A stretch of 64,000 bases of DNA, taken from the NCBI RefSeq assembly GCF_013373865.1, contig NC_050473.1:22699252-22763251 (forward strand), given 5' to 3'. The position numbers and the translations under genes were made by a program. Below the pieces are notes generated by a model. It did not search any database. It saw only the letters and a list, made by a program, of their open reading frames with translations, and was not told where the DNA came from. Origin of the DNA: Monomorium pharaonis (lineage: Eukaryota; Arthropoda; Insecta; Hymenoptera; Formicidae). Positions 11,074-22,819 of this stretch are shown here, one piece after another (the first letter of the stretch is position 1; each line of letters begins with the position of its first letter).

Positions 11074-11869
11074 AAATGGAAGCTGAAGAATTTATCGATA
11101 ATACATTAAGTACTCACCAAATAAAACTACCAAATTATATAAAGTTACTTTTAAAGTATATACAGGCCATGATATATCAATTTCAAAATTGGATGATGTT
11201 TATATAATAGAATTAGAAAAATTTGCACAGAAGATTTAACTAAACTTTTAAATGAAAGTGAAATAATAGAATTATTTGCATATCATCGTCATAAAATCGC
11301 ATAAAATCCGTCACTTTTTAAGATTGCTGATAGGCATAAGAAATCGTTATTACATTAAAAAAAATATTTGTACCAAGGAAATTAAAAATATTTCAAATAA
11401 ATTTTGTATCAAATGTAATAAGAAAAGTAATCCGTGTAAGGAAAAAAGTCAAAAGAAAAGATATCACGATAGGCAAAGAAAAGCGGAAGAAATAATTAAA
11501 GATAAAAAAGAAAGTAAAATAGATGGTGCTAAAGAACACGTAGAAAACACGTAAAATACCTGTCGTAAATTTCTACAGCGTTGATTGTCAAATAGCCAGC
11601 AGCCAATCCAAATAATAGAAATTGAACTGCAAAAGCAAGCACCTCTGAAAGCAATTTTATGTATTGTATATCACTTCACGTTCGCGACACTACTTGGAAA
11701 CTGTATGTATATATTAAATAAGATATTAAACGCAAAACGTTTTAATTATTATAGTTTTACATCTTTTAGCATGAATAATATCTTTGCTAAATGCGGCTTT
11801 GTGACTAAGGATAACCTCTTAATCAGAAATTTTACGAAGTTGTACAAAATATTAAAAAATATCGCGTAA
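11074..11869 (+). pseudogene. Unidentified decayed coding remnants
   Basis: From ATG 11076 a frame reads MEAEEFIDNTLSTHQIK, then shifts into TFKVYTGHDISISKLDDVY and DLTKLLNESEIIELFAYHRH. A Lys-rich ORF (11276-11554) with CIKCNKKSNPC and a 94-codon ORF (11585-11869) follow. The amino-acid content looks like real coding sequence broken by frameshifts. I do not recognise the family. It could be an old transposon ORF or a decayed host gene. Confidence 0.35.
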
Positions 11870-12033
11870 TTTATATTATGTAACAATTGTTTCGCTAACT
11901 TTATCCAATATTTTATGAAAATTATAAAGAAAAATTACCTTTATATCAATCACGCTTCAATATAATTAATTCTGTTAACATATATCACTATGCGAGCACA
12001 TGCGGGTCCGTTGGTCTGGGTTGGTCCGTACTT

Positions 12034-13246
12034 TGTACCACTCCGTACTAGGACAGTATAATGATTCGACGTATGCAGATGTCGTTAGTATTACGTACCG
12101 TTTCCGTATCTTGAGTACAACCTGAGATTATACGCGCGCGAAAGAAAATCGAATAATACTGTAAAAGATATTATAGCGATGATCTCAACATTCTATGATG
12201 ATCACAGTACATTGAGTATTAAAATGGGATGATACGTAGGATATCATGTGCTGTTAGGGCATATAATAACGAACCACGTTCCTAGCGGCTAACAACGACC
12301 ACGCGGCCCGGGCCGAAAACCGAGCAAACGCGCCCGCCATAAGATCTTCGCGCCGTCAAGATAACGCGCATCTCGGAGGCACCATCTCTACGTACTCCCA
12401 TCTCGAGCCAGCATCCCGATCCGAGGGGATACGTTATCGAGAGGAGACCGAGGACCGCCGAAGATCCCCGAGCAGCTGCCGGGGATCATATATAAGGCCG
12501 CCCGGCAGCAGCAAACTCCACTTCTCGCATCCCGTCCGAACCAGTTCCGACAAGAAGCCAAACCTCGAGCTACGTTTCACGGTGGAATATTCTCTGTCAT
12601 CGCCGAGAGTTCTCGGCCTAGCTCAAACTTCTTTTCCTCCTACCAGCTAGCAAGCCGCGGGGTAGAGTTTTCTCTGTCTCCGCCGAGAGCTCTCGGCCGC
12701 TAGTTGAAATCCTCGCAGAAATCCTAAAACGGCCCGGTAACCGGCACGAAGTGTTCTCCGTCTCCCTCCGATCGTTCTTGAGGCCGACGCCGCTCCCGGA
12801 AACCAACTGTCGCTTCGCGGAATCACCGGAGGACTTCGGCGAAAACACCAAGAACGCGAAGCACCGACTCCCGCACCGCGTGCCCGCCGATCTCCAAACG
12901 CCCGCAAAAATATCTTTCACGCGCCGCGTACCCGGCCGCCGAATTCCGAGCAGCAGACGCGAGACGAATACCGTTCGTCTCACCGCGCGTCCCGCGAGCA
13001 TCCCGCCAAACGAACAGCTGAGCTGATCAGCCGACCGACACGCGTTTCGTTGCCGGCACTTGTAAATAGCGCAGTATTATTATTTTGTACTCTTCACCGT
13101 TGTAAATAAGCGCGGCATAAATGTAATTTAGAATAATATATAAAATCTTGTATCGTTAACCGAAGTCCTGACGTTTGCTATCTCTGAGCCTTTTTTCGCC
13201 CTAGACCCTTCCCGAGCTCAATTCTGCGCGAAAAAAAACGGTTACA
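12034..13246 (+). mobile_element. Solo LTR, 1213 bp, TACTT target duplication
   Basis: The unit begins TGTACC and ends GGTTACA, flanked by TACTT at 12029-12033 and 13247-13251. A TATA-like CATATATAAGG lies near 12487 and AATAATATATAAAATC near 13130. The GC-rich interior contrasts sharply with AT-rich flanks. Short ORFs within it on both strands are composition artefacts. No gag or pol is attached, so it is a solo LTR; the family is not identified. Confidence 0.8.
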
Positions 13247-13251
13247 TACTT

Positions 13252-15126
13252 ATATGTATTCAATTCCAATAAATTCAGGTTTATCATGCTCTAGAAATAT
13301 ATATTTTAAGCATCAATTTTTTTTTTATTTAATAATTTAGTTTAGAATTAATTTCAAAAATTAGGCTTATAATAATATGTTATATGTAATTATATTATAT
13401 CTACAGGCACTTATTCAATGATTAATTATCAATGTGTTTTATTTTTTCAAAATTTAAAAAAAAGAAAAATAAAAAGAAAAGAAAAACAGAAGAAAAGGAA
13501 ATAAAATAAAAAAAAACTAAAAGAGTTCGGAAGCATTGATTTACTGCTACAAGTATAAAATGTTATACAAATAAAATATTATTTTTTATTAAACATTTAA
13601 TGATTAAAAAATTTAAAAAATTGGTTTTAATTGATTACAATTATATAGCTTCAACGTTTAAATTCTATATAACAACACTATTATTACGGTGCTAATTGAT
13701 AATATTGATTTAATATTGCTATAATAGAGGAAAAGGTGGTAATATGGCCACCCATTTACATTTTGTATAATAACTTTGCTAATAAATAATATTTTTAGTT
13801 GAAACTTCACAATTATATTTATTAAAATGTTGTTCATTAGATTTTAAATTTAAAATTATAAAAGATTTCCCATATTATATATTACTTATAAAAATGTAGC
13901 GACACTGCATAATAGGCTAAAAGGAAACAGGGAGGATAATATGGCCACCACAAAATAGATGTAATACTTAAAAAATTGATTTTGTTTAAAAAAGTAACAG
14001 TATTTTATTAAAAAATTATATGTTTATGTAAAATAAATTGTTATATTAAAACAGGTAATTTTTTAATTTATGGTTAACGAGAATTAAATAAAAACTTTTA
14101 AAATGAAAGAACAAATTGTTAAATATTTGATAAACAACAAAGATGCTTGCGAGCGTTGCAAACGTTAAGTAGAACGCACCCAAAATATATTATGTTATAT
14201 AATTACAGAAAAAAATAGAATATTGCAAAATACATACATTTACACATAATCTCTTTCTTTTGTCGCAAGACATATGCGGTATGTATACTGTCACGTGAGT
14301 AATTAATACCACAGCGACAATCAATTTATCGACGAATTGTCTCGATATTGAGATCTTAAGTTTAAAAAGAATGAGAAAGTATGTGTAATTAAATGTTAAA
14401 ATGTATCTAAAAAAATTTTTGAAATTCTCGAATGTAAAAATGTCTTGTAACAAATGTTGACTGTTGCCCTTTGTCACATTAGCGTCACTATATCAAATTG
14501 CAATATTGGCTATATATTAGAGCACCACTTACATGTAATATAAATAATAAATTACATTTTATTATATAATGGGAGGCAATAAGGAGAAATAATTGTGATA
14601 TAAATATCACAAAATATTTGTCATATAAAGTATTACTCTCAAGTTATATAGCAGTAACAAATTATGTTAGCTGGAGAGTTACTTTAATTATTTGATCATA
14701 TTATACAAACATTATAATATAAATATTATAGATTGTATAAATGTACATTTTTCTTTTACAGATTATTTCGAGAAAGTGTGTGGATATAATAAACACACAG
14801 GCTGCTTATTAACGCTGTATAGTTGTCAAAAGCGAATTTTAAAATTATTGACAATTCATTGGCACTGTATAAAGTTGCCATAGCGCTGACAAATCGGTTA
14901 CTATATAGTATATTGGCTGCTTATTAGCGCTGTACGGCTGCCAGAGGCGTTGATAATTAGACTGTTATTAAAATTAAATTTTTATTTTCTTTAAATTCAG
15001 TTATCTAATAAAATCTGTTGTCCTAAAGTATACATATACAATCAAAAGTCAATTTACAGGCATATTATGTAATTTAAGACACATATTTAAAAAATTTTTT
15101 AAAAGTTGAAATTTTTGAGAGACAAT
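13252..15126. other. AT-rich stretch with minor repeats
   Basis: No gene recognised. ATATGGCCACC occurs near 13743 and 13939. Two direct copies of a CTGCTTATTA(A/G)CGCTGTA unit lie about 100 bp apart near 14802 and 14912. Small ORFs at 14190-14477 (minus) and 14692-14883 (plus) show no recognisable motif. Confidence 0.4.
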
Positions 15127-15432
15127 ATGTCTGTATACACAAAAAGACATATGACTTTAATGCCTGCAGAGAAAAATATAATAATCCGAGGCGAATGGCT
15201 AACAGATATACACATGGATTATTTTCAATGACTTTTAACAAACTATTCAAATTATAGATCTGTCGAAACATGGCAAATACAGTTATCAGATACAATATCA
15301 ACTATGCCAAAAGATACAAAATATATACAAATATTGCACAGTTCTTCAAATTTATTAGATGGATATTGGGTATGTAACTTTTACGACAAAAAATATTTTT
15401 ATATATGATTCGTTAAATAATAAAACATTATA
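15127..15432 (+). pseudogene. Ulp1/C48-like protease, N-terminal half
   Basis: From ATG 15127 the frame reads MSVYTKRHMTLMP, IIIRGEWLTDIHMDYF, one stop, then YIQILHSSSNLLDGYWVCNFYD. Shifting one base gives YIYDSLNNKTLYPD. The last two blocks resemble the His and Asp segments of C48-family cysteine proteases (usual pattern GHWV...YDS). Here the usual HW reads YW, suggesting loss of the catalytic His. The piece stops at the insertion starting 15433, and the Cys segment follows at 17586. Confidence 0.6.
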
Positions 15433-15542
15433 CCCAGACAACACGCTTGTCAGAATGAAAACTTTAAGAGAAATTTTTTAAGAAAACATTTAGATATCTT
15501 GGAAATGATGTCAAAATGGTAACATTTACCAGAGACGTCTAC

Positions 15543-15893
15543 TAAGAGAGGTCTTTAAGATATCTCATTGAAGAGTCTTACTTAAGTTTCTTGAAAATGT
15601 TATTCTTATGACATCAGTTAAATGATATCAGCTTGGTATCTCATAAAAGATGTCACAATGCTGTCCGATTTTTGAGCCGTCCATGCGCGTCGTAGTTGAC
15701 TCAGAAATCAGACAACACTAAGAGGTCTTTGAGATATCTAATTAAAGAGTCTCATTTAAGTTTCTTGAAAATGTTATCTTTATAACATTAGCTAAATGAT
15801 ATCAGCTTGATGTCTCATAAAAGATATCACAATGCTGTCCGATTTTTGAGCCGTCCATGCGCGTTGTAGTTGATTCATAAATTAGATAACATT
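15543..15893. repeat. Two tandem copies of a ~175 bp unit
   Basis: Units starting near 15543 and 15717 share CTAAGAGGTCTTT, GATATCAGCTTG, CACAATGCTGTCCGATTTTT and GAGCCGTCCATGCGCGT in the same order with about 85-90 percent identity by eye. Confidence 0.75.
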
Positions 15894-16063
15894 ATAATAT
15901 CTTAAATGAGAAATCCATTTGATATTATTTAAAAATTATCATAAAGATAATGTTTTCAAAAATAACGGTTTGCCTACAATTACTGTGCACAAAAAATGCA
16001 CAAAATCTAAATTTATCATGTACTAAACAAAAACAGAATAATAAAAACCATCTAATTAACCAT

Positions 16064-16920
16064 CCCATACAGCACAAAAAGATTGCAGCAACATTGTGGC
16101 AACATTTCAACGCAAGATTGCAATATTGCATAAACGTTGTGAAATGTTGCTGCAAGGTTGCTGCAAGATTGCAGCAATGGTAAAATGTCCGCTTTTAGAA
16201 TATTGTTACGTAATATTGTAGCAATATTGCAGTAAAATATGTATGCAATATTATTCAGAAAAAGATTATTCAAAATAATTCATCTGATTTTAAATAACTA
16301 TTTTGAATTTAACAAATACAGAGTGATTAGTAAAACTTCAACCAAAAGATAAACTTTGCAAGTTTTGTCTTTTATTTTATATAAGTACATTATAAGATGA
16401 GAGAGACAAAACTTACAAAATTTATCTTTTGGTTGACGTAATCACTCTGTTGTTAAATTCAAAATATAATTATTTAAAACTGAATGAATTGATCGGATGA
16501 TCGTTTGGTTGATGTCACTATAATCACTCTGTATTTGTTAAATTAAAAAATACAGTTATTTAAAATAATTTTGAATAACCTTGTACTCTGTTATACACAA
16601 ATCTACATAATAATAGTTTTACACACAAATTAAAACTACTCCAGAATGCATGTATCTCTATAGATGAAAAATTTTAAATAATATAGAACGATCACTTTTA
16701 CATTATTTTTGAAAAGTTACTGTAATATATTTATTCAAACTGTATTGAATATTAATTTTATCTATTTTCACTATTTTAATAATATTTTAAAATGTTGCTG
16801 CATCATTGCTGAAGTAATATTGTAAAATAATGTCTTTGCAATATCTCTGAAACATTACATCGCAATATGCAATGTTGCAACGTTGCAGCAATGTTGCTGC
16901 AAGCTTTTGTGCTGTATGGG
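16064..16920. mobile_element. 857 bp MITE with TTGCAGCAA-rich ends
   Basis: The ends CCCATACAGCACAAAA and TTTTGTGCTGTATGGG are exact inverted repeats. They continue into blocks built from TTGCAGCAACATTG words in both orientations. No ORF. A smaller hairpin is nested inside. Confidence 0.8.
16319..16450. repeat. 132 bp hairpin nested in the 16 kb MITE
   Basis: ACAGAGTGATTA...CAACCAAAAGATAAA pairs with TTTATCTTTTGGTTG...TAATCACTCTGT. A partial extra copy of the right end lies at about 16504-16535. Confidence 0.7.
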
Positions 16921-17157
16921 ATTTGAACGCTTCAAACTATTAATGCTAAAAATAGATCGCAATTTCCATCAAATTATTAAGGCTATGGAAAAAGATAAAT
17001 TTAACAATATGAAATTAATAAGTAAATAAATTAATGCTATTTATTTCTAATGTTTTGCAAAATTTAATTGCTTTTATAAAAAATAATATAATTGCGTCAG
17101 TTTATAACATATTGGTATTATATGTATAAGACAATAACAAGTACCCATATCGATAAG

Positions 17158-17226
17158 TCAAATTGGCGTAGCAGATAAAGTACAAGGTTCGTCATCCTAA
17201 GGTTCCGGGTTCAAACCTACCAGCGG
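17158..17226 (+). repeat. tRNA-derived (SINE-like) pol III box pair
   Basis: TGGCGTAGCAGA (box A-like) is followed 45 bp later by GGTTCAAACC (box B-like), the spacing found in tRNA genes. A full cloverleaf cannot be drawn, so this looks like a tRNA-derived SINE head or relic. Confidence 0.35.
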
Positions 17227-17585
17227 CAAGTAAGAATAAAATAATTTAATTTAAATTTAATTAATCAATAAAAATTTGTCCTAAATTTAGTATGTTACTG
17301 TTGATAAAAATAATTTTTAAAAAATAAATTTTTATTTTATTTTTTTATCTTTAGTTGCAGTTTAAAAATATCTGATTTAAAAAACCTTTTAGATATCCGA
17401 TTAAAAAAATTTTTTAGATATCCGATTTAAGAAGTCTTTTAGATATCAGTTTTATGATATCTTTCTGTTCTCAAAAAACGGCGCATTGGTTAACATTCTG
17501 ACATCATTATGTTATCTTTTAGAAGTCTCTTTATGTTATCATTTTCAGAAACAAGATATCTTTTAGAGATCTTTTTGACAACGTA

Positions 17586-17951
17586 TTGTTCACTGGATAC
17601 ATAAACAACATAAGCAATTCTTGGAAAGATTATTTCCAACATATGACTTTGAAAAAAAATCCTGTCAAATTTCCTACTGTGCAACACCAACCGAATTATA
17701 ATTATTGTGGTATTTTTGCTATAGCTTTTGCAACTTTATTATTATTTAATATTAAACCTGAAAGAGTAAACTATGATCATAGATTAATGCGTTTGCATTT
17801 GTTAAAAATTTTTGAAACGAATATAATTGAGCATTTTTCACAAGATTTACAATATAGTAGTCCTCAAAAAGTATTTCCTTTAGCAGTAATAAGAGCAAGA
17901 GAGATTGCAGCACTTGCTAAATATGTAGAGCGTCAATGTGAGACGGAGTAA
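17586..17951 (+). pseudogene. Ulp1/C48-like protease, C-terminal half
   Basis: 121 codons open from the insertion edge and contain FPTVQHQPNYNYCGIFAIAF, the Gln and Cys segment of C48 peptidases (family pattern NDCG, here NYCG), then ERVNYDHRLMRLHLL and a TAA. It continues the fold begun at 15127-15432. There is no start codon of its own, which fits interruption by the 15433-17585 insertion. After the stop, the frame reopens into the basic region at 18243 once the solo LTR is removed. Confidence 0.65.
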
Positions 17952-17974
17952 CAGAAATTATCTCGATTACAGAA

Positions 17975-18241
17975 TGTGACGATTATCACTTGCTTGCAGA
18001 GTTTGAGGTGGTGATGAAGGAGTTAACTGAATGTCGAACTTGATTGCGTATGTAAAGACAGATTTATTATAGTGTAGAATACACGTGTGTGTTCTGAGTA
18101 AAAGGTGGAATATATGTATATGTATATTAGGTGGCCGTCGGTAAGGTGAAAAAAAAAGGGAATACTGCCACCTAGCGTTGACGAGCGCCTCAGAAAAAAG
18201 CAGTTGATAAAACAGGCAGCGTCTGCTGCGCTTTCGTAACA
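17975..18241 (-). mobile_element. 267 bp solo LTR, CAGAA target duplication
   Basis: In the minus direction it starts TGTTACG and ends CGTCACA and includes AATAAATCTGTC, a likely poly(A) signal. CAGAA flanks it at 17970-17974 and 18242-18246. Removing it with one CAGAA joins the Helitron frame (LSRLQNHRDYAKKRNL). Confidence 0.85.
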
Positions 18242-18242
18242 C

Positions 18243-19297
18243 AGAATCATCGTGATTACGCAAAGAAACGTAATTTAAATGAACAAGATTTAGATAATTA
18301 TCGTGCTAAAATGCAATTTGAATATGCATTAGATGTAGAAAATAATCGTGCTAAAAAGCGATGTCAATATGCACAAAATAAAGAAAAGGATTGTTCTAAA
18401 CAATGGCTTCGATATAAAAAGAATAAGGTAAATAATTATCTTAATAAGAGATTACGTTATATTAAACATTCTCAGCATGAACAAGATAGACAAACACAAA
18501 ATTTTAATCATAAGTGGATTTACAATAAACAATATTACGATAAAAAAAATAAAATCCAGTCTTGTAAAAAAAATATTGGTCAAAAATATTATTAAAAAAT
18601 ATAAGAAATTTTGGTCTAAAAATTATATTCATATACGTAATCTTGTAATAATTACAGATATGAAAAAACTTGATATTAAAGATAATATTAAAAAAACGAT
18701 TAGGAGCTGAAAAAATTTTACGTTGGTCTATGAAAGTAAGGAATAATTATATATATTCGTAATATGTATAAAATATTAGCTATATAGAAAAAAAGATCAG
18801 AAGTACATTTAATTCTTGTTACTGATTTTGTTACAATTGATGATAAATTACGTGCATTATGTGATTTATCGAGACATACAGCTTCATCGGAAAATTATTT
18901 TGTTGATTCCAAATGTGAACTTACTATATTGCAACATTTGGTAATGAATGTAAAAGGCCAAGTTACAAATGTATTACCTTTAATAAAAGCACAAGCCAAA
19001 CATGCATAGTTATGTAGTAATACTTTATGTAAAATTGATTTATAATTCATTTATATTAATTGATTCATAATTGATCGTTATGGAAAATTTCTTGAAAAAA
19101 TAAGTACATGTACTTTAAAAAAAAAACCAGAACTATTACGTAAGGTTCATTATAAATGTACAGTAAATAATTTGACTAACAAATTGGGTCATACACATGC
19201 TTGTTATATTAATCTAAATCTTTGTAAAACGATGTCTCTTCCTATTTAGTTATTATCACCTCATTTTCCATAGGTAAGAAATATTAAACGTTTTATT
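18243..19297 (+). pseudogene. Helitron-like ORF: basic repeat region and linker
   Basis: Translation runs from NHRDYAKKRNLNEQDLDNYR into a Lys/Asn/Tyr-rich segment (18311-18595), then after a frameshift IIKKYKKFWSKNYIH and ITDMKKLDIKDNIKK. Further on, broken frames read ALCDLSRHTASSENYFVDSK, then LLRKVHYKCTVNNLTNKLGH and SPHFP. This order matches the N-terminal part of insect Helitron-like polyproteins that precede DUF6570. At least three stops or shifts are visible. Confidence 0.6.
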
Positions 19298-20468
19298 TGT
19301 TACGTCCGGTGGACTTAACATTTTTCTTCTCGTTGTCCTTGTAAAGATAATAATTAAGTAAGAGAAATCGTATTCTAACGGTCGCCGAGAGCAAGAAATG
19401 TTTGCAGAAGATCGCTCTATCGTCACACACAAGTTCGTGAGATATAGCGACAATTTAAAATTTTATTTTTTTTGAGGAATAATAAATACATAAACTAAAG
19501 GAAATAGTCATCAAACAAATGGATAGTTCCCCATCTGTAAACTATTTTGAGAGCGACCGTTAGATATAATTTAATTCTTTCGGGAAGTCTGGGGCAATGT
19601 CGAGCCTAGAATAAAAAAAAAGAATAAATAATAACTTTATTACCGAACGTTACTCTGACAATGCCCTGGATCAATACCCGACGCTAAGCAAAGGAAAAGG
19701 GAAATATTGAAAACCAATAAAAATTAAAATCTTCAAACAAGAAACCTCCGGAAACTATAAAAATTTATTATTCACAGCAAAGACTCTGTCCGCGCTCAAT
19801 CAATAAAAGTATGTTCTCACTAAAATCCTACAGGAAGACATAAAGACCCTTTTTTTTGCTTGTTTGCTTGTTGTTTGAGTGACCTAAAGATAAGAGGAGC
19901 GAAAATTATAAACATCCCTCTCCTATACTCAACAACAAAACCAAATCGGACGGAGACGAGAAGAGATGGACCAATAACTGATCATCTCTACGAAATAATA
20001 ATTTCGCGAGTTCCCAATAGACAAGCTCCAAATTTGGTGGTTTTGAAAGGGCCCACCAATCCAAGAATGACACCGCCTACACCTTAACCCTTCTCTTCGG
20101 AAAATTGAGTATAAAATCGCGATCCCAAAGACCGCGAGCAGCTTTTTCCGCCTTTTATTCGTGACCGAGTACGAGTCTAAAAATTCCGCGAGTTCACGAT
20201 TTTTCACGATTGCTCGAGTGCGAGTCGGGACAAACATTGAAGTGTCGAACACAAAAAAAACAAACCGCAAGTGAAGTGAGTGCACTGGTGTACTTCCGTG
20301 GGTTATTACTCTCCAGTGCCACCAGCCTAGAGTCCTGACGGACTGACTTGTTCCGGCCGAGAACCGTCCGAGTATCCAGAAACCGGCATTTCGGATTACG
20401 CTCCCCCAGAGGAAACATTTCGACAAGTAGTAAGTCTCTAGACATAAATATTTACCGGATCCCGATTT

Positions 20469-21335
20469 TTGTTATATAAAATCAAACTTAAAATTGTAGT
20501 GGACAATAGTTTCTTCCATCGCAATCGGTCGAACTTAAAAAGAAAACGGAGACGGGCGATCAGGCGGGCTCGCGCTTATCCGGACCCTATCACCCTCACT
20601 TCGCGTTCAAAGGGCTGTTCATCTTCGACGGGAAACGGGGACTTCGACCCGGCCCTTCGAGAGTCCGACCGGCTGACCCAATGCGCGGATTCAGAGACGG
20701 TCATTCGAGAGTCCGACCGAGCGTTCCGGTGCGCGGATTCAGAGCTTGTTGCTCGAGAGTCCGGCCGGGCGTTCCGGTGCGCGGATTCAGAGGCCGTCGC
20801 TCGAGAGTCCGACCGACAGTTCCGGTGCGCGGATTCAGAGGCGGTTATCGTCCAAACATCCGAAAATAGCGCCCACAACACTCATAATTTCGCCACGGTC
20901 TCGGATTATAGCAATAAGCAATTTTCTTCACCGCCTCCTCCTCCCTCACCTCACGATTCCCCTATCAGTTCTCCCGAACCAGAAGAGGTTCCTCAGCCAC
21001 CCTCACCCACACCATCTCTTGAGTTTATAGCCGAATTCCCCCTCCTACCTCCTCGTCCCAGGTATTACTATTACGACGGCACCCAAACCTCCTTGTTAGA
21101 AATCTTAGAGCAGTTCCCTCTCAAATTAGATCCTTTTCTCCATCTTTTCCGAGACCTTACAATCAATCCGGAAGCAATTGATCCGGAAGTCCTTTTAGAC
21201 ATACTACCCGCCCTCGCTCCTAACGATCCTATTTTGGTATTTACACCTTACTTTTTCGATCCTGTTGCTATCCCCTCCGACTTTTTTTATAACTTCTTTC
21301 CCCCTTCATACGCCACAGTAGAAGAATTACATTGA
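20469..21335 (+). CDS. 288-codon Pro-rich ORF with RESDR/CADSE repeats
   Basis: The frame opens at a TTG and lacks a nearby AUG, so the true start (or a splice) is unknown. It has a basic N-terminus (KRKRRRAIRRARA), then about four tandem units of roughly 16 residues of the type RESDRAFRCADSEAVA. A Pro/Ser-rich linker (FSSPPPPPSPHDS) and an acidic, hydrophobic, Pro-rich C-terminus (LDPFLHLF, EVLLDILPALAPNDP) follow. It lies in the 5.5 kb insertion, downstream of a TATA-like box. I do not recognise it; it could be a gag-like or accessory protein of that element. Confidence 0.4.
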   Translation: MLYKIKLKIVVDNSFFHRNRSNLKRKRRRAIRRARAYPDPITLTSRSKGCSSSTGNGDFDPALRESDRLTQCADSETVIRESDRAFRCADSELVARESGRAFRCADSEAVARESDRQFRCADSEAVIVQTSENSAHNTHNFATVSDYSNKQFSSPPPPPSPHDSPISSPEPEEVPQPPSPTPSLEFIAEFPLLPPRPRYYYYDGTQTSLLEILEQFPLKLDPFLHLFRDLTINPEAIDPEVLLDILPALAPNDPILVFTPYFFDPVAIPSDFFYNFFPPSYATVEELH

Positions 21336-21386
21336 TATATAAATCTCCTCCCGATTTAGTAAAGAAAAGATAATTGTATTAGATTT

Positions 21387-21530
21387 TTAGCCGATCTTAA
21401 TAATTATTTTGTAATTATAATATCAAAATTTTATATTATTCTAACTATGTTAGCCGATTTTTGAATTATCATTATTATATCTAATCTTCGATTATCTGTT
21501 AGCCGATCTTTCGAATTATTTTAGCCGATT
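21387..21530 (+). repeat. Four dispersed TTAGCCGAT repeats
   Basis: TTAGCCGAT followed by CTT or TT occurs at about 21387, 21450, 21499 and 21521 in AT-rich DNA just after the RESDR ORF. Confidence 0.6.
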
Positions 21531-22088
21531 TATAAACTATTATTATTATGTATGTTGCCTTATTCATTCAAATTATTTTGTCACCTTTTTTCATTATTTA
21601 ATATTAAATTTCTTATTTATAATTATGTCAATCAGCATTAAAATTATCATGCAAATCCACCCAATATTATACCGGCAGAATTAATAGTATTTGTTTTATA
21701 AAACATAACTTCAGCGCTAGTTCTAATGTACTAAAACGTCAAATAAATTCTTTATATGTAGTTTTAAATAATTTTTGTTAACTATTTAATTTCAAAAACC
21801 ACCCCCAGATCTCCAATCCCCGATCAAAGATTGCACCAGGTCCAATCCCGAGTTAAAGTGATTCAATTCACTGACTCGAAACTTGGACCACGAGCGCATG
21901 ACACAGAAACAGGGTTATAACGGGCTTGAAAGGGCACGCTGACCCATATTCTGCGTTGTAAAAAGTGCGTTCGACCCGAGGCACCTACCCTCTCTTATTG
22001 TGTGCCTACGGGAATTCTATAAGTTTGTTGCGTTCTTCCTTGCCTTACCTTCGTACCCGAAACAGATTAAATTTCTTAAGGCTGGACG

Positions 22089-22430
22089 TTGCAGCCGCCA
22101 GCAGGAGCCGACGCTGCACCGATCCGGGATCTCCGCATAAACGTTGCGAGGATGGAGGAGGCGCCGAGGACGACGCCCGCACCAAGGCCAACGCCGACAC
22201 CGAGGCCGACGCCGACGCCGAGGACAACGCCGACGCCGACGCCGAGAACAACGCCGACGCCGAGTCCGACGTCCGACTCTGACACACCAATTCCACCGGC
22301 GAGCCAGGCACCGACGGACGAGCCGTTGCATGACTCACCGGTCCCGCCGACTCAGCCGGCAGGCCAAAACGATGGAGGGGACCAGGGGGATTCCAGCGTT
22401 CCCCCAGCATCGCATTACGTCACGCTGTGA
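22089..22430 (+). CDS. Low-complexity Pro/Thr ORF, doubtful
   Basis: 113 codons read mainly as RTTPAPRPTPTPR-type repeats encoded by a CCGACG-like hexamer array (about 22165-22275). Other frames of the same array also stay open, so coding is not established. It sits inside the 5.5 kb insertion. No family recognised. Confidence 0.2.
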   Translation: MQPPAGADAAPIRDLRINVARMEEAPRTTPAPRPTPTPRPTPTPRTTPTPTPRTTPTPSPTSDSDTPIPPASQAPTDEPLHDSPVPPTQPAGQNDGGDQGDSSVPPASHYVTL

Positions 22431-22572
22431 TGCGTGAATAACGAAACTTAGTGCGCGTAGAAACAATAAACCGTGCAGTGTAAATATGAGAACATATATA
22501 TAAATACTATAAGTATAGTGTGTGCTAATTATAATTTAGATTATATTTTATGTAGTATTAAGTATACTCGCA

Positions 22573-22819
22573 GCGGCGAGACCGCGTGTTGCTTATAGCA
22601 GTAGATTCACATTATAATTGTAATAATATTCATTAGATTAGATATAGTCATAGCGGCAAGACCGCATATTGTTTGTCGAGTGATAAATTCACTTATAATA
22701 TTATATTCTTGTATTACTTTAAGTGCGTTCGTAGCGGCAAGACCGCATAAGTTTATATTATATACTTTATTGTATTTTCCTAGTATTAAGCGTTAGCTTT
22801 GCGTTAGCGGCGAAACCGC
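22573..22819 (+). repeat. Four GCGGCAAGACCGC mini-hairpins at ~80 bp spacing
   Basis: GCGG-N5-CCGC palindromes, each preceded by (T/C)A and mostly followed by ATA, start at 22573, 22653, 22734 and 22807 within AT-rich spacers. Each can form a 4 bp stem with a 5 nt loop. Confidence 0.7.

Larger units (their letters stand above)
15433..17585. mobile_element. Composite insertion splitting the protease
   Basis: About 2.15 kb of non-coding DNA separates the two protease halves. It begins CCCAGACAACACGCTTGTC and ends TTTTGACAACGTATTG. It is rich in repeated GATATC and AGAGGTCTTT words and contains two nested smaller elements (16064-16920, with 16319-16450 inside it). I could not define a clean target duplication, so the boundaries rest on where the coding similarity stops and resumes. 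Confidence 0.55.

Noticed and set aside
12618..13026. ORFs of 86-127 codons in the 12 kb solo LTR
   Set aside because: Overlapping frames on both strands in GC-rich LTR DNA; no domain.
17158..17226. Functional tRNA gene
   Set aside because: Boxes A and B are present, but acceptor and T stems do not pair properly.
22045..22410. Ala/Asp- and Gly/Val-rich ORFs overlapping the hexamer array
   Set aside because: All frames of a CCGACG-type array are open; no independent coding evidence.
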